A DNA stretch of 64,000 nt from an uncultured Erythrobacter sp. (GTDB lineage: Bacteria; Pseudomonadota; Alphaproteobacteria; Sphingomonadales; Sphingomonadaceae), in contig NZ_OY284433.1 of NCBI RefSeq assembly GCF_958304185.1, positions 434,001 through 498,000 on the forward strand. Reading direction: 5' to 3'. The notes under the pieces were generated by a model. The model did not search any database and had not been told where the DNA came from. It saw only the letters and a list, made by a program, of their open reading frames with translations. This document shows positions 1 to 8,797 of this stretch, piece after piece. The first letter of the stretch is position 1, and each line of letters starts with the position of its first letter. Position numbers and translations under genes: made by a program.

Positions 1-2
1 TC

Positions 3-1148
3 TCCACCGCCGAGCTCGATTTCAGCATCGAGGTGTGCGCGGCGGTGATGGAGGTGCTCCAGCCCACGCCCGAACACCCGATCATCCTCAACCTGCCCGC
101 CACGGTCGAAGCGGCAACGCCGAACATCTACGCTGACCAGATCGAGTATTTCGGGCGGCATCTGCCGAACCGGGAAAGCGCGGTCCTGTCGCTCCACACC
201 CACAATGACCGCGGCACCGGCGTCGCGGCGGCGGAGCTGGGGCTGATGGCGGGCGCCGACCGCGTCGAAGGCTGCCTGTTCGGCAATGGCGAGCGCACCG
301 GCAATTGCTGCCTCGTGACGATGGCGCTCAATCTCTACACGCAGGGCGTTGAACCCGGTCTCGACTTCTCGGACATCGACCGCGTGATCGAGACGGTCGA
401 ATATTGCAACGACATCCCGGTCCACCAGCGCCACCCCTATGGCGGGGAACTGGTCTACACGGCCTTCTCCGGCAGCCATCAGGATGCGATCAAGAAGGGC
501 TTCGAGGCCCGCGATACGCAGAATGACGAGCAGTGGCGCGTGCCCTATCTGCCGATTGATCCGGCCGATCTCGGGCGTTCTTATGAAGCAGTGATCCGCG
601 TCAATTCGCAGTCCGGCAAGGGCGGGTTCGCCTGGGTGCTGGAGAAGGATCAGGGCCTCAAGCTGCCCAAGAAAATGCAGGCCGATTTCAGCCGCCATGT
701 GCAGCACATGGCCGACGAATTGGGCCGCGAGCTCAACGCCGCTGATATCTGGGACGCCTTCCGCAAGGCTTACCACGTCAAGACCCACCCCAAGCATTTC
801 CAGCTGGTCCGCTACGAGGAAAGCCGCGCAACCGATGGCACCCGCATCTTTGCCGGAACCATCGCGGTCGAAGGCGCGGAGCAAAGCGTTTCAGGCCGCG
901 GCAATGGCCTCATCTCCAGCGTGATGGGCACCTTGCGCGAAGCCTTCGGGGTCGAGCTTGAGGTGGTCGACTACACCGAGCACGCGCTGGGCGCTGGCAC
1001 GGATGCGCGCGCGGCGGCCTATCTCGAATGCCGCGCCCCTGACGGTCGCACGATCTGGGGCTGCGGGATCGACGAGGACATTGCCACGGCCAGCGTCCGC
1101 GCGGTGTTGAGCGCCGCCAACGCTGCCGTCGCGTCCCCCGCCGCCTGA
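3..1148 (+). CDS. leuA: 2-isopropylmalate synthase, C-terminal part
   Basis: Condenses acetyl-CoA with 2-oxoisovalerate, the first committed step of leucine synthesis, in the cytosol. The frame is open to the left edge, so the N-terminus is outside the window; the GTG at 33 is internal. Visible catalytic-barrel signatures are LHTHNDRGTG, which carries metal-binding histidines, and LFGNGERTGN. The last part, from about residue 255, resembles the LeuA allosteric/dimerisation domain, with GTDARAAAYLECR near the end. The long domain order fits the LeuA2-type enzyme of about 550 residues. The family assignment is confident; completeness cannot be judged. Confidence 0.93.
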   Translation, partial: STAELDFSIEVCAAVMEVLQPTPEHPIILNLPATVEAATPNIYADQIEYFGRHLPNRESAVLSLHTHNDRGTGVAAAELGLMAGADRVEGCLFGNGERTGNCCLVTMALNLYTQGVEPGLDFSDIDRVIETVEYCNDIPVHQRHPYGGELVYTAFSGSHQDAIKKGFEARDTQNDEQWRVPYLPIDPADLGRSYEAVIRVNSQSGKGGFAWVLEKDQGLKLPKKMQADFSRHVQHMADELGRELNAADIWDAFRKAYHVKTHPKHFQLVRYEESRATDGTRIFAGTIAVEGAEQSVSGRGNGLISSVMGTLREAFGVELEVVDYTEHALGAGTDARAAAYLECRAPDGRTIWGCGIDEDIATASVRAVLSAANAAVASPAA

Positions 1149-1213
1149 CCACCCACGCTTGCGCCCTGCCCGATTTCGGCGCAACTTGGGCGGCGAGGGA
1201 GGAGAGGCAGGCA

Positions 1214-1999
1214 ATGACAAGTTGGGAGCAGAATCCCCCCGTGCCGACCGCGCCCGTGGGGCCGCAGATTGCGGATGACCTGAAGTGGAGCGACCTCACC
1301 GCCGCGCTTGGTGCAGGCTGGCGTGATTTTGTCGCCATGCCGCGCTTCGGGATGTTTTTCGGCGGGGTCTATGTGCTGGCTGGCCTCGCAATCGGCTGGT
1401 TCACGGTCACTGGCGGTGAGCTGACCTGGTTGATCCCGGCGATTGCGGGCTTCCCGCTGGTCGCGCCGTTCGTCGCTGTGGGCATGTATGAAGCAAGCCG
1501 CCGACGCGCTGCCGGAGAGGCCCTGTCATGGCGCGCGGTGCTGGGCGCGCTCAAAGGCCACGGTGACGATCAGATCCTGTCGATGGGCGTGATCGTGTTC
1601 GTCGCTTTCTCGTTCTGGATGATCGTGGCCCATGCGATTTTCGCGGTGTACATGGCCGAAAGCGGCATGGGGCACGATCCGATCGCCGCCTTCCTCACGC
1701 CGCCGGGGCTCGCCATGCTGGCGGTGGGAAGCGCGGTCGGTGGGCTGATGGCCTTTGCCTTCTACGCGATGACTGTGATCAGCCTGCCGCTGCTGGTGGA
1801 ACGCAAGGTCGATTTCCTCACCGCCATTTTCACCAGCCTAAGCGTGGTGCGCCGCAATTTCGCGGTGATGCTCGGCTGGGCGGCGGTGATTGCCGCGCTG
1901 CTGTTCTTGGCGATGCTACCTGGGTTCCTCGGGCTGATCGTGGCATTGCCGGTGCTGGGCCACGCGACATGGCATCTCTATGTGCGGGCGGTGGGCTGA
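1214..1999 (+). CDS. DUF2189 family integral membrane protein
   Basis: A 261-residue membrane protein. After a polar N-terminus of about 45 residues there are roughly six hydrophobic segments, including GGVYVLAGLAIGWFTV, a central VIVFVAFSFWMIVAHAIF, and a C-terminal pair around VIAALLFLAMLPGFLGLIVALPVLGHATWHLYVRAV. The N-terminal W-x-D-L-x2-G-W-x-D-F pattern and the closing HATWHLYRA-like ending are typical of DUF2189. No function is established for the family. It follows leuA by 65 bases and precedes an amidohydrolase, both on the same strand; no functional link is evident. Confidence 0.8.
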   Translation: MTSWEQNPPVPTAPVGPQIADDLKWSDLTAALGAGWRDFVAMPRFGMFFGGVYVLAGLAIGWFTVTGGELTWLIPAIAGFPLVAPFVAVGMYEASRRRAAGEALSWRAVLGALKGHGDDQILSMGVIVFVAFSFWMIVAHAIFAVYMAESGMGHDPIAAFLTPPGLAMLAVGSAVGGLMAFAFYAMTVISLPLLVERKVDFLTAIFTSLSVVRRNFAVMLGWAAVIAALLFLAMLPGFLGLIVALPVLGHATWHLYVRAVG

Positions 2000-2031
2000 C
2001 GGCATTCACATAACAACAAGCGGAGAGAGCC

Positions 2032-3093
2032 TTGAACACCCCGACCCACACGCCTGAGGACATCATCGATCCCGATCTGCCGATCATCGATCCGCACCAC
2101 CACCTGTGGGATTTGCGGCCGATGCTGGGGGTGTTCCCCGAACCGCATCACCACTTCGTCGCCGCGCTGGTCGACAATGCACATTACACCTTCGACCAGC
2201 TTCACGCCCATCTGACCACCGGCCACAATATCATCGGCACGGTCTTCATGGAGTGCGGGGCGTTCTACAACGGGTCCTATGGCGATGCCTTGAAGCCGGT
2301 GGGCGAAGTGGAGTTTGTGAACGGCGTCGCGGCGCAATCGGCCAGCGGGCTTTATGGCCCGTCGCGCTATTGCGCAGGGATTGTCGGCCACGCCAACTTG
2401 ATGCTGGGGAGCGAAGCTGGCGCGGTGCTTGATGCGCTTCATGCGGCGGCCCCGCGCCGGTTCAAGGGCATCCGCCACGCCGGGGCCTGGGATGCCGACG
2501 CCAATGTCCTCGGCCCGCCGTTCCACCATCCCGAAGGCCTGTATCGTGACGCCACCTTCCGCCAAGGCTTCGCCGAGTTGGGCAAGCGCGGCATGACCTT
2601 CGATGCCTGGGTGCTGGAACCGCAGCTACCCGACGTAATCGACCTCGCGCGCGCCTTCCCCGATCAGCCGATCTGCCTCGACCATTGCGGCACGCCGGTG
2701 GGGGTCTCAGCCTACAAAGGCAAGCTGCACGAACGCTTTGACGAATGGCGCCGCAATATCCACGAACTCGCCAAATGCGAGAACGTGGTGGTGAAACTGG
2801 GCGGTCTTGCGATGGCGTTTTGCGCCCTGCCCGAAGATGGCCCCGCTGCTGGTCACGGATCGGAGCATCTCGCCGCACTGTGGCGGCCCTATATCGAGAC
2901 CTGCATTGAGGCCTTTGGCCCCGAACGCGCGATGTTCGAGAGCAATTATCCGGTCGATTACTGGGGCGCGGATTACGCGGTGCTGTGGAACGCCTTTAAG
3001 CGCCTGACCCGCAGCGCCAGCGCCGATGAAAAGGCGGCGCTGTTCGCTGGCACGGCGGCGCGCTTCTATGGGATGGAGGATTTGCTCGGTTGA
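2032..3093 (+). CDS. Amidohydrolase family protein (Amidohydro_2)
   Basis: A 353-residue metal-dependent hydrolase of the amidohydrolase-2 superfamily, which includes 2-pyrone-4,6-dicarboxylate lactonase and related cyclic ester or amide hydrolases. The N-terminal metal motif is IDPHHHLWDL. Later motifs are ICLDHCGTP and, near the C-terminus, FESNYPVD, the position of the conserved aspartate. The start is a TTG at 2032, supported by a GGAGAG Shine-Dalgarno at 2022-2027. The gene ends 347 bases before the next gene, so it is probably the last of its transcript. The substrate cannot be read from sequence. Confidence 0.82.
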   Translation: MNTPTHTPEDIIDPDLPIIDPHHHLWDLRPMLGVFPEPHHHFVAALVDNAHYTFDQLHAHLTTGHNIIGTVFMECGAFYNGSYGDALKPVGEVEFVNGVAAQSASGLYGPSRYCAGIVGHANLMLGSEAGAVLDALHAAAPRRFKGIRHAGAWDADANVLGPPFHHPEGLYRDATFRQGFAELGKRGMTFDAWVLEPQLPDVIDLARAFPDQPICLDHCGTPVGVSAYKGKLHERFDEWRRNIHELAKCENVVVKLGGLAMAFCALPEDGPAAGHGSEHLAALWRPYIETCIEAFGPERAMFESNYPVDYWGADYAVLWNAFKRLTRSASADEKAALFAGTAARFYGMEDLLG

Positions 3094-3440
3094 CGGAGTG
3101 AAAAGGCTCGCGCGGGCTGCGCAGGGAAAGCGGCAGCTTTCCTACAGCGGCGGCGCGGGCCTATTCTTCCCGTCCTGCGGTTCGCCCCGTCCATGTCACC
3201 CCCTCCCCCCCCGGGAACGGCGAATTGTCAACTTCGAATTTTAGGCCCATATATCTGTTTTTATTGTAAAATATCCGATTTCTGGCGCTTGACACGCTGT
3301 CAACTTTGTCAACTTCGCCGAGCGGCCAGAACTGGCTCTCTGCCGCCAAACACCGGCACAGCTCCTCCCGAAAAGAGGCTTGGCAGCGTCAAAACCGGCG
3401 TTAGAGAACGGGTTGAGAATAGAGTTTTAAGGAGAAACCG
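3094..3440. other. AT-rich intergenic region with TGTCAA repeats
   Basis: This stretch contains no convincing gene. An AT-rich island at about 3225-3320 interrupts GC-rich DNA and holds a 12-base direct repeat, TTGTCAACTTCG, at 3225-3236 and 3306-3317. It also holds an inverted repeat TTGACA-CGC-TGTCAA at 3289-3303. The TTGACA could serve as a -35 element for the nitronate monooxygenase downstream, but no clear -10 lies 17 bases away. A regulatory or repeat-derived role is inferred only. Confidence 0.5.
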
Positions 3441-4445
3441 ATGCCACTTCCCGCCCCGTTCGATCGTCTGCGCCTGCCGCTGATCGGATCGCCGCTGTTC
3501 ATCGTCTCCGGCCCGGAACTGGTGATCGCGCAGTGCAAGGCAGGGATCATCGGCAGCTTCCCGGCGCTGAACGCACGGCCGCAGTCGCAGCTGGACGAAT
3601 GGCTCCACCAGATCACCGAGGAACTGGCCGCACACAACCGCGCGCATCCCGACCGTCCGGCGGCGCCCTATGCGGTCAACCAGATCGTCCACAAGACCAA
3701 CGACCGCGTCGATGCCGACATGGCGACGTGCGAGAAGTGGCAGGTGCCGATGGTGATCACTTCGCTCGGCGCGCGAGAAGACATCTACACCGCCGTGCGC
3801 AACTGGGGCGGCGTGACGATGCACGACGTGATCAACAACCGCTTTGCTCGCAAGGCGATCGAAAAGGGTGCGACCGGCCTGATCCCGGTGGCGGCGGGCG
3901 CGGGTGGCCACTCAGGCGCGCTGTCGCCCTTCGCGCTGATGCAGGAAATCCGCGAGTGGTTTGACGGCCTCGTCGCGCTGTCGGGCGCGGTCGGGCATGG
4001 GGCCACGATCCTCGCCGCGCAGGCCCTGCGTGCCGACTTCGCCTATGCGGGCAGCGCGTTCATCGCGACCAAGGAAGCCAATGCCGATGCCGCGTACAAG
4101 GACGGCATCGTGGAAGGATCGTCGGAAGGCATCGTCTACACCAACCTCTTCACCGGGGTGCACGGCAACTACCTGCGCTCCTCGATCGAGGCGGCGGGGA
4201 TGGACCCGGACAACCTGCCCGTCAGCGATCCCAGCAAGATGAACTTCGGCAGCGGCGGCAACACCAAGGCCAAGGCGTGGAAGGACATCTGGGGTTCGGG
4301 CCAGGGCATCGGCCCGATCAAGGAAGTCGGCACGGTCGAAGATTTGGTCGCCCGGTTCGAGCGTGAATATCATGACGCTAAGGCGCAACTGCTCGCCAAT
4401 TCGGGCTATGCCTCGTGGGGTGCAATGGCTGAAGCGGCCGAGTAG
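3441..4445 (+). CDS. Nitronate monooxygenase family flavoprotein
   Basis: A 334-residue FMN-dependent enzyme of the nitronate monooxygenase/2-nitropropane dioxygenase family, which oxidises alkyl nitronates. The TIM-barrel start LRLPLIGSPLFIVSGPELV is typical. The GGHSG motif at about residue 156 carries the conserved active-site histidine, and ILAAQALRADFAYAGSAF forms part of the FMN phosphate site. Start choice is supported by AAGGAGA at 3430-3436. It stands alone, downstream of a repeat-rich region. The physiological substrate is not known; homologues are often annotated only by fold. Confidence 0.85.
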   Translation: MPLPAPFDRLRLPLIGSPLFIVSGPELVIAQCKAGIIGSFPALNARPQSQLDEWLHQITEELAAHNRAHPDRPAAPYAVNQIVHKTNDRVDADMATCEKWQVPMVITSLGAREDIYTAVRNWGGVTMHDVINNRFARKAIEKGATGLIPVAAGAGGHSGALSPFALMQEIREWFDGLVALSGAVGHGATILAAQALRADFAYAGSAFIATKEANADAAYKDGIVEGSSEGIVYTNLFTGVHGNYLRSSIEAAGMDPDNLPVSDPSKMNFGSGGNTKAKAWKDIWGSGQGIGPIKEVGTVEDLVARFEREYHDAKAQLLANSGYASWGAMAEAAE

Positions 4446-4577
4446 GAATACTCGGCCACCCACAGCAATTCGGCCATCGCGTCGAGTTCGCTGAAATCAA
4501 AGCCGGTGCCGAGCGGGTCCTTGCGATTAAGCAGGACCTGTCGGCGCTGAGCGGCGGTTCGATCCTCAGATCCCGAT
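4394..4577 (-). pseudogene. Possible relic of a protein C-terminus
   Basis: On the minus strand a short open frame reads NRKDPLGTGFDFSELDAMAE followed by LLWVAEYS, with GC-ending codons as in real genes here. It has no start codon of its own, being bounded upstream by a stop near 4577, and it runs into the 3' end of the nitronate monooxygenase gene on the other strand. It may be the tail of a decayed gene whose front lies in another frame at about 4580-4730. No family was recognised. The rest of 4446-4743 shows no supported gene. This is a weak call. Confidence 0.25.
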
Positions 4578-4743
4578 CAATCCAGAACGCCAACCCCATG
4601 CTTTGCAGCGCGCTGCGACTGTGAAATTGTCCCGGCTCCCTCCAACTGCCCCTGAAAGGCGATTGAACCGCGAACCAATTGACGGCTTTGCCGGTCATCG
4701 TCGAGCCCTCCAACCGCCCACCCATACCGTTTTGGAGCAATCT

Positions 4744-5241
4744 CTAGAACACTCCGAGGCGGAGCCCTTCGGCCAGGGCAGCGCCAATTTCCCGGCACTG
4801 GTTCAAGGCCTTGTCCGGGACAACTTTGGGCGCCGCGATGGCTTCAGGGGTCTGCGCCGCAAGATTGACGATGCATGGTTCGGCGACCCGCCGCAAGCGC
4901 CACCCGGTTACGATGCGGTCAATCTGGCGCGTGGCACCCTCGCCGTCCGATCCAGCGGCGATCAACGTGGCATAGGGCCGACCTTCGATCTGCCCGAGCA
5001 CGGGGTAATAGGCACGGTCGAACATTTCCTTCATCAGCCCGCTCATGCTGCCGAGGTTTTCAGGGCAACAGAAGATATAGCCACCCGCTGCCAGCAGCAT
5101 CTCGGGCGAGGCATCACCAGCGGCCACCAACGAGACTGCGTCCCCTGCTCCCGTGGCCGCGGCCTGCGCCATAGCAGCGCTCGCTCCAGTGCGGCTGTGC
5201 CAGATGATCAGCAGGCAAGGTTCGGCAGGTGCGGCGGTCAT
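4744..5241 (-). CDS. Flavodoxin-fold NAD(P)H-dependent oxidoreductase
   Basis: A protein of about 165 residues with a flavodoxin-like fold. The N-terminal LLIIWHSRTGAS matches the phosphate-binding loop (S/T-x-T-G) of flavodoxins and WrbA/FMN-reductase-like proteins. GGYIFCCPENLGSMSG then MKEMFDRAYY is the conserved second flavin loop and following helix. The ATG at 5241 (MTAAPAEP) is chosen over an upstream TTG at 5277, because the homologous region starts just before the first beta strand. Its partner and substrate are unknown. It is convergent with the preceding gene and divergent from recJ. Confidence 0.78.
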   Translation of the reverse strand: MTAAPAEPCLLIIWHSRTGASAAMAQAAATGAGDAVSLVAAGDASPEMLLAAGGYIFCCPENLGSMSGLMKEMFDRAYYPVLGQIEGRPYATLIAAGSDGEGATRQIDRIVTGWRLRRVAEPCIVNLAAQTPEAIAAPKVVPDKALNQCREIGAALAEGLRLGVF

Positions 5242-5323
5242 GGTGCAAGGCTGGGCTTTGTGCCTGTCGATTGTCAACCGCGCGCACCTGTCAGCGGCTA
5301 AGGAGTTGCGCTAGAACGCCCGG

Positions 5324-7135
5324 ATGGCCTCCCACACCCTGTCACCCCTTCCCTTTGCACCGGTTCTTGGCGTTGCCGTATCGCTTTCGGGCAAGGCGTG
5401 GCGCTGGCGTGGCGGCAATATGGAGCTCGACGCGGCGCAAGCGGGCGGGCCGCATGGGCTCAATCATGCGATCCTTGATCAGCTGCTGCTGACCCGCGGG
5501 GTGGCCGAGGATGATCTGGCGCGCCATGCCCAGCCCACGATCCGTGCCTTCCTGCCAGACCCATCGACCTTCCGCGACATGGACACCGCCGCCGAACGCC
5601 TCGCCCTCAGCGTGATGACCGGCGAGCGGGTCACGATCTACGGCGATTATGACGTGGACGGTGCCACCAGTGCCGCGCTGCTGGTGGAGTTGCTGCGCCA
5701 ATTGGGGCTGAACGCGGGCTATTACATCCCTGACCGCCTGCTCGAAGGCTACGGTCCATCTGGCGAGGCGCTCGTCAAGCTCGGCGAAACCGGGTCGAGC
5801 CTTATCGTCACGGTCGATTGCGGCGCGATGGCGCATGAGGCGCTCGGCATGGCGCGCGATGCCGGGGTCGATGTGATCGTGGTCGACCATCACAAATGCT
5901 CGCCCGACCTTCCGCCCGCGACCGCGCTGGTCAATCCCAACCGGCTGGACGAGAGCGATCTTGGCGCGGCGCACGGGCATCTGGCAGCGGTGGGCGTCGC
6001 CTTCCTGCTCGGCGTAGCGCTGGTGCGGACGTTGAGAGGGCGCGGCTGGTTTGGCGAACACCGCCGCGAGCCTGATCTGATGGGCCTGCTTGATCTGGTG
6101 GCGCTCGGCACCGTAGCCGATGTCGCGGCGCTCCACGGCCTCAACCGCGCCTTCGTGGCGCAGGGGTTGAAGGTGCTGGCCCGACGCGAGCGGATCGGGA
6201 TGGCGGCGCTGATGGATGCAAGCCGCCTCACCCGCGCGCCGCAAGCCAGCGACCTCGGCTTTGCGCTCGGCCCGCGGATCAATGCGGGCGGGCGGATCGG
6301 CGAATCGACGTTGGGCGTGCGGCTACTCACCACCACAGACCCGGAAGAAGCCCGCGCCATCGCCGCGCAGCTTTCGCAATTGAACGAGGAGCGCCGCGCG
6401 ATTGAAGGCGAGGTTCAGGAAGCGGCCGAGGCGCTGATTGCCGGCCAGCACAATATGGCAGTGCAGGTCATCGCCGGGCATGGCTGGCACCCCGGCGTGA
6501 TCGGCATTGTTGCGGGCCGCATCAAAGAAAAGACCGGCAAGCCCGCCGTGGTGATCGCGCTGGACGAGACGCAGGGCAAAGGCTCTGGCCGTTCGATTAG
6601 CGGCGTGGACCTTGGCGCGGCCATCATCGCCGCGCGTGAGGCTGGGTTGCTGGTGGCAGGCGGTGGCCATGCGATGGCCGCAGGGCTGACGATCGACCCG
6701 GCGCGGCTGGCCGATTTTGCCGGGTTCCTCGATGAACGCCTCGCCCGCGATGTCGATCGCGCCCGGGCGGGCGCTGCGATGTTGCTAGATCTGGCGCTGG
6801 CGCCGGGTGGGCTCACGCCGGAACTGGTTGAGACGCTGGAAGCTGCCGGCCCTTACGGCGTCGGCTGGCCCGCCCCACGCATCGCCGTCGGCCCGGTGCG
6901 GATCGTCAAGGCGGACATCGTCGGCAAGGATCACCTTCGCCTGCTCGCCAGCGGCAATGACGGGAAGAGCTTCAAGGCCATCGCCTTCCGCGCAGGGGAA
7001 AGCGAGATGGGCCAGACCCTGCTGCACCGCCACCAGGGCCGCCGGTTTTACCTGGCCGGTCGGGTCAAGCTTGACGACTGGGGCAATCGTCCGGCCGCCG
7101 AATTGCATCTCGAAGACGCCGCCTTCGCCGATTGA
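5324..7135 (+). CDS. recJ: Single-stranded-DNA-specific exonuclease RecJ
   Basis: A 5'-3' single-strand exonuclease used in recombination, mismatch and base-excision repair. At 603 residues it has the normal RecJ length. The DHH phosphoesterase motifs are present: YGDYDVDGATSAAL (about residues 105-118), VTVDCGAMAHEA and VVVDHHKCSPDLPPA. The DHHA1 domain follows with SGRSISGVDLGAAI and VAGGGHAMAAGLTI (about 425-455), and a C-terminal OB-like region ends the protein. The ATG at 5324 keeps the conserved leader containing W-R-W-R; a start at 5420 would remove it. It is monocistronic, divergent from the flavodoxin gene and followed by tRNA-Glu. Confidence 0.95.
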   Translation: MASHTLSPLPFAPVLGVAVSLSGKAWRWRGGNMELDAAQAGGPHGLNHAILDQLLLTRGVAEDDLARHAQPTIRAFLPDPSTFRDMDTAAERLALSVMTGERVTIYGDYDVDGATSAALLVELLRQLGLNAGYYIPDRLLEGYGPSGEALVKLGETGSSLIVTVDCGAMAHEALGMARDAGVDVIVVDHHKCSPDLPPATALVNPNRLDESDLGAAHGHLAAVGVAFLLGVALVRTLRGRGWFGEHRREPDLMGLLDLVALGTVADVAALHGLNRAFVAQGLKVLARRERIGMAALMDASRLTRAPQASDLGFALGPRINAGGRIGESTLGVRLLTTTDPEEARAIAAQLSQLNEERRAIEGEVQEAAEALIAGQHNMAVQVIAGHGWHPGVIGIVAGRIKEKTGKPAVVIALDETQGKGSGRSISGVDLGAAIIAAREAGLLVAGGGHAMAAGLTIDPARLADFAGFLDERLARDVDRARAGAAMLLDLALAPGGLTPELVETLEAAGPYGVGWPAPRIAVGPVRIVKADIVGKDHLRLLASGNDGKSFKAIAFRAGESEMGQTLLHRHQGRRFYLAGRVKLDDWGNRPAAELHLEDAAFAD

Positions 7136-7178
7136 TCCAGCGGCGGGGTAAATTTCCCGACCCTTGCGCAAACGGGGC

Positions 7179-7207
7179 TTGACCGATCCGATTCACGCCC
7201 CTAGGTG
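7179..7207 (+). promoter_or_regulatory. Putative sigma70 promoter of tRNA-Glu
   Basis: A TTGACC at 7179-7184 is separated by 17 bases from TAGGTG at 7202-7207. The predicted start would lie 10-15 bases before the mature tRNA. The -10 match is only moderate. Confidence 0.45.
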
Positions 7208-7227
7208 CGCGCTCTCGCAATCGCGAC

Positions 7228-7302
7228 GGCCCCTTCGTCTAGCGGTTAGGACGCGGCCCTTTCACGGCTGAAACACGGGTTCGATTCCCGTAGGGGTCAC
7301 CA
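7228..7302 (+). tRNA. tRNA-Glu (anticodon TTC)
   Basis: A full cloverleaf can be drawn. Acceptor strands GGCCCCT and AGGGGTC pair with one G-U. The D-arm contains AGCGGTTAGG, the anticodon loop is CTTTCAC with TTC, and the T-arm is GGGTTCGATTCCC. The CCA end is encoded. Confidence 0.97.
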
Positions 7303-7321
7303 TCTTCGGATGCGACAAAAC

Positions 7322-7354
7322 AGGGCGGCAGGCTTCGGTCTTGCCGCCCTTTTT
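7322..7354 (+). terminator. Rho-independent terminator after tRNA-Glu
   Basis: The perfect 8-bp stem GGGCGGCA/TGCCGCCC with an 11-base loop is followed directly by TTTTT. Confidence 0.85.
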
Positions 7355-7416
7355 CATGCCCCGTTCCGAGCAGCCACACTTCCCACACCCAATGCTTGGC
7401 TGTAAGAGCCAGAGCC

Positions 7417-8670
7417 ATGGGCAACGGCCAGAACATTCCCATTGCCGGCATCAGCCTTGCGGCGGTGACCTTCGTGGCGCTGTTGCTGCTTGGAACCGAA
7501 GTGGTCATCGCGATTGCGGTGCTGACGGTGTGGGTCGGATCTTTGCTGGTCGCCGCCGGTCGCCCGCCCGAACCGCCCCAAGCCAAGGTCAAGCAGCGCC
7601 TGTCGCTCGATTCGATCCGCGACCTGATCGAGAATTCCTCCACCCCGCTGGTCATCACCGAACGCAGCACCATTGCGATTGCCAACCGGGCGGCGCGCAA
7701 GATGCTGGGGCCGCACGTGATCGGGCAGGATGCCCGCGTGGCGCTGCGCCAGCCCGAAGCGATTTCGCTCCTCAACGAGAATCGCCAGGGCGAAGCAATT
7801 GTGCGCGGACTCGTGCGGCGCGGCGATATCTGGCAGATCAACCGCCAGCGGCTCGATGACCGCCTGGCGATGCTCGAATTCATCAATCAGACCGCCGAGG
7901 CCGACATCAGCCGCGCCCATACCGATTTTGTCGCCAATGCGAGCCACGAATTGCGCACGCCGCTCGCAGCCATCCTTGGCTATGTCGAAACCTTGCAGGA
8001 AGGCGACGAAGGGCTCGACACCCCGACCGCGCGCAAGTTCCTCGGGATCATCGAACGTGAGGCCCAGCGGCTGCACGCATTGGTGAGTGACCTGATGAGC
8101 CTTTCCCGTGTCGAAGCCGAAAAGCACGACCTGCCGACCGAACGCATCGACCTTGCCTCGCTGGTCGAACGCGCGGCGCGCGATGCTGCGGGGCCTGCAC
8201 GGCTCGATCGCCTGATGCTCGAAATCACGGCTGAGCCGGTGGTGCTGGGCGACCTGCAACAGGTTGAGCAAGTGGTGCGCAACCTCGTTGATAATGCGCT
8301 GAAATATGGCGCGGCAGATACGCCCGTCAACGTCGTGCTCGACCTGGCGCAGGGCGATCTGGCGCGGATCGCGGTGGCCGATCAGGGCGAAGGCATTGCA
8401 CCCGAACAGATCCCGCACCTCACCCGCCGCTTCTATCGCACCGACCCAGGGCGCAGCCGCGCATCGGGCGGAACGGGGCTCGGGCTCGCCATCGTCAAAC
8501 ACATTGTCGAGCGTCATCGCGGGCGGCTCGACATCACCAGCGAGCTTGGAAAAGGCACGCGCGTCGTTGTCCGGATCCCCCTCGCCGAGCCCGATCCTCC
8601 TGCCGCTATCGCCCCGATTGAACCCGAAGAAACCACCGAGCCGCGGACGGAAACGCAACAACTGTCATAG
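7417..8670 (+). CDS. phoR: Phosphate regulon sensor histidine kinase PhoR
   Basis: A 417-residue membrane-anchored histidine kinase that senses phosphate status through the Pst transporter and PhoU and phosphorylates PhoB. Two hydrophobic segments lie in the first 50 residues. A short PAS-like domain follows (about 70-150), then HisKA with phospho-acceptor NASHELRTPLAAI and HATPase with DQGEGIAPEQI and GGTGLGLAIVKHI. The ATG at 7417 is preferred to the TTG at 7396. The stop codon overlaps a Pho-box-like repeat that serves pstC. The identity as PhoR rests on the adjacent pst-phoU-phoB genes. Confidence 0.92.
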   Translation: MGNGQNIPIAGISLAAVTFVALLLLGTEVVIAIAVLTVWVGSLLVAAGRPPEPPQAKVKQRLSLDSIRDLIENSSTPLVITERSTIAIANRAARKMLGPHVIGQDARVALRQPEAISLLNENRQGEAIVRGLVRRGDIWQINRQRLDDRLAMLEFINQTAEADISRAHTDFVANASHELRTPLAAILGYVETLQEGDEGLDTPTARKFLGIIEREAQRLHALVSDLMSLSRVEAEKHDLPTERIDLASLVERAARDAAGPARLDRLMLEITAEPVVLGDLQQVEQVVRNLVDNALKYGAADTPVNVVLDLAQGDLARIAVADQGEGIAPEQIPHLTRRFYRTDPGRSRASGGTGLGLAIVKHIVERHRGRLDITSELGKGTRVVVRIPLAEPDPPAAIAPIEPEETTEPRTETQQLS

Positions 8671-8679
8671 CAGTGTCTT
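8662..8679 (+). promoter_or_regulatory. Pho box upstream of pstC
   Basis: Two 7-mers spaced exactly 11 bases apart, CTGTCAT (8662-8668) and GTGTCTT (8673-8679), match the Pho-box pattern CTGTCAT-N4-CTGTCAT. A weaker third unit, CTTCAAC, starts at 8684. The first unit overlaps the phoR stop codon. It lies about 120 bases before the pstC start, which fits PhoB control of the transporter genes. Confidence 0.65.
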
Positions 8680-8797
8680 ATTTCTTCAACATGCGCCCGT
8701 CATGGCATAGGGGCTGGACCGCCCGCCGATCTCGAATCCGAGATTCGGAGGCCTGAACGCCAAAGCGCATCTCCTGCAGGGAACACAGGTCTCTTTC

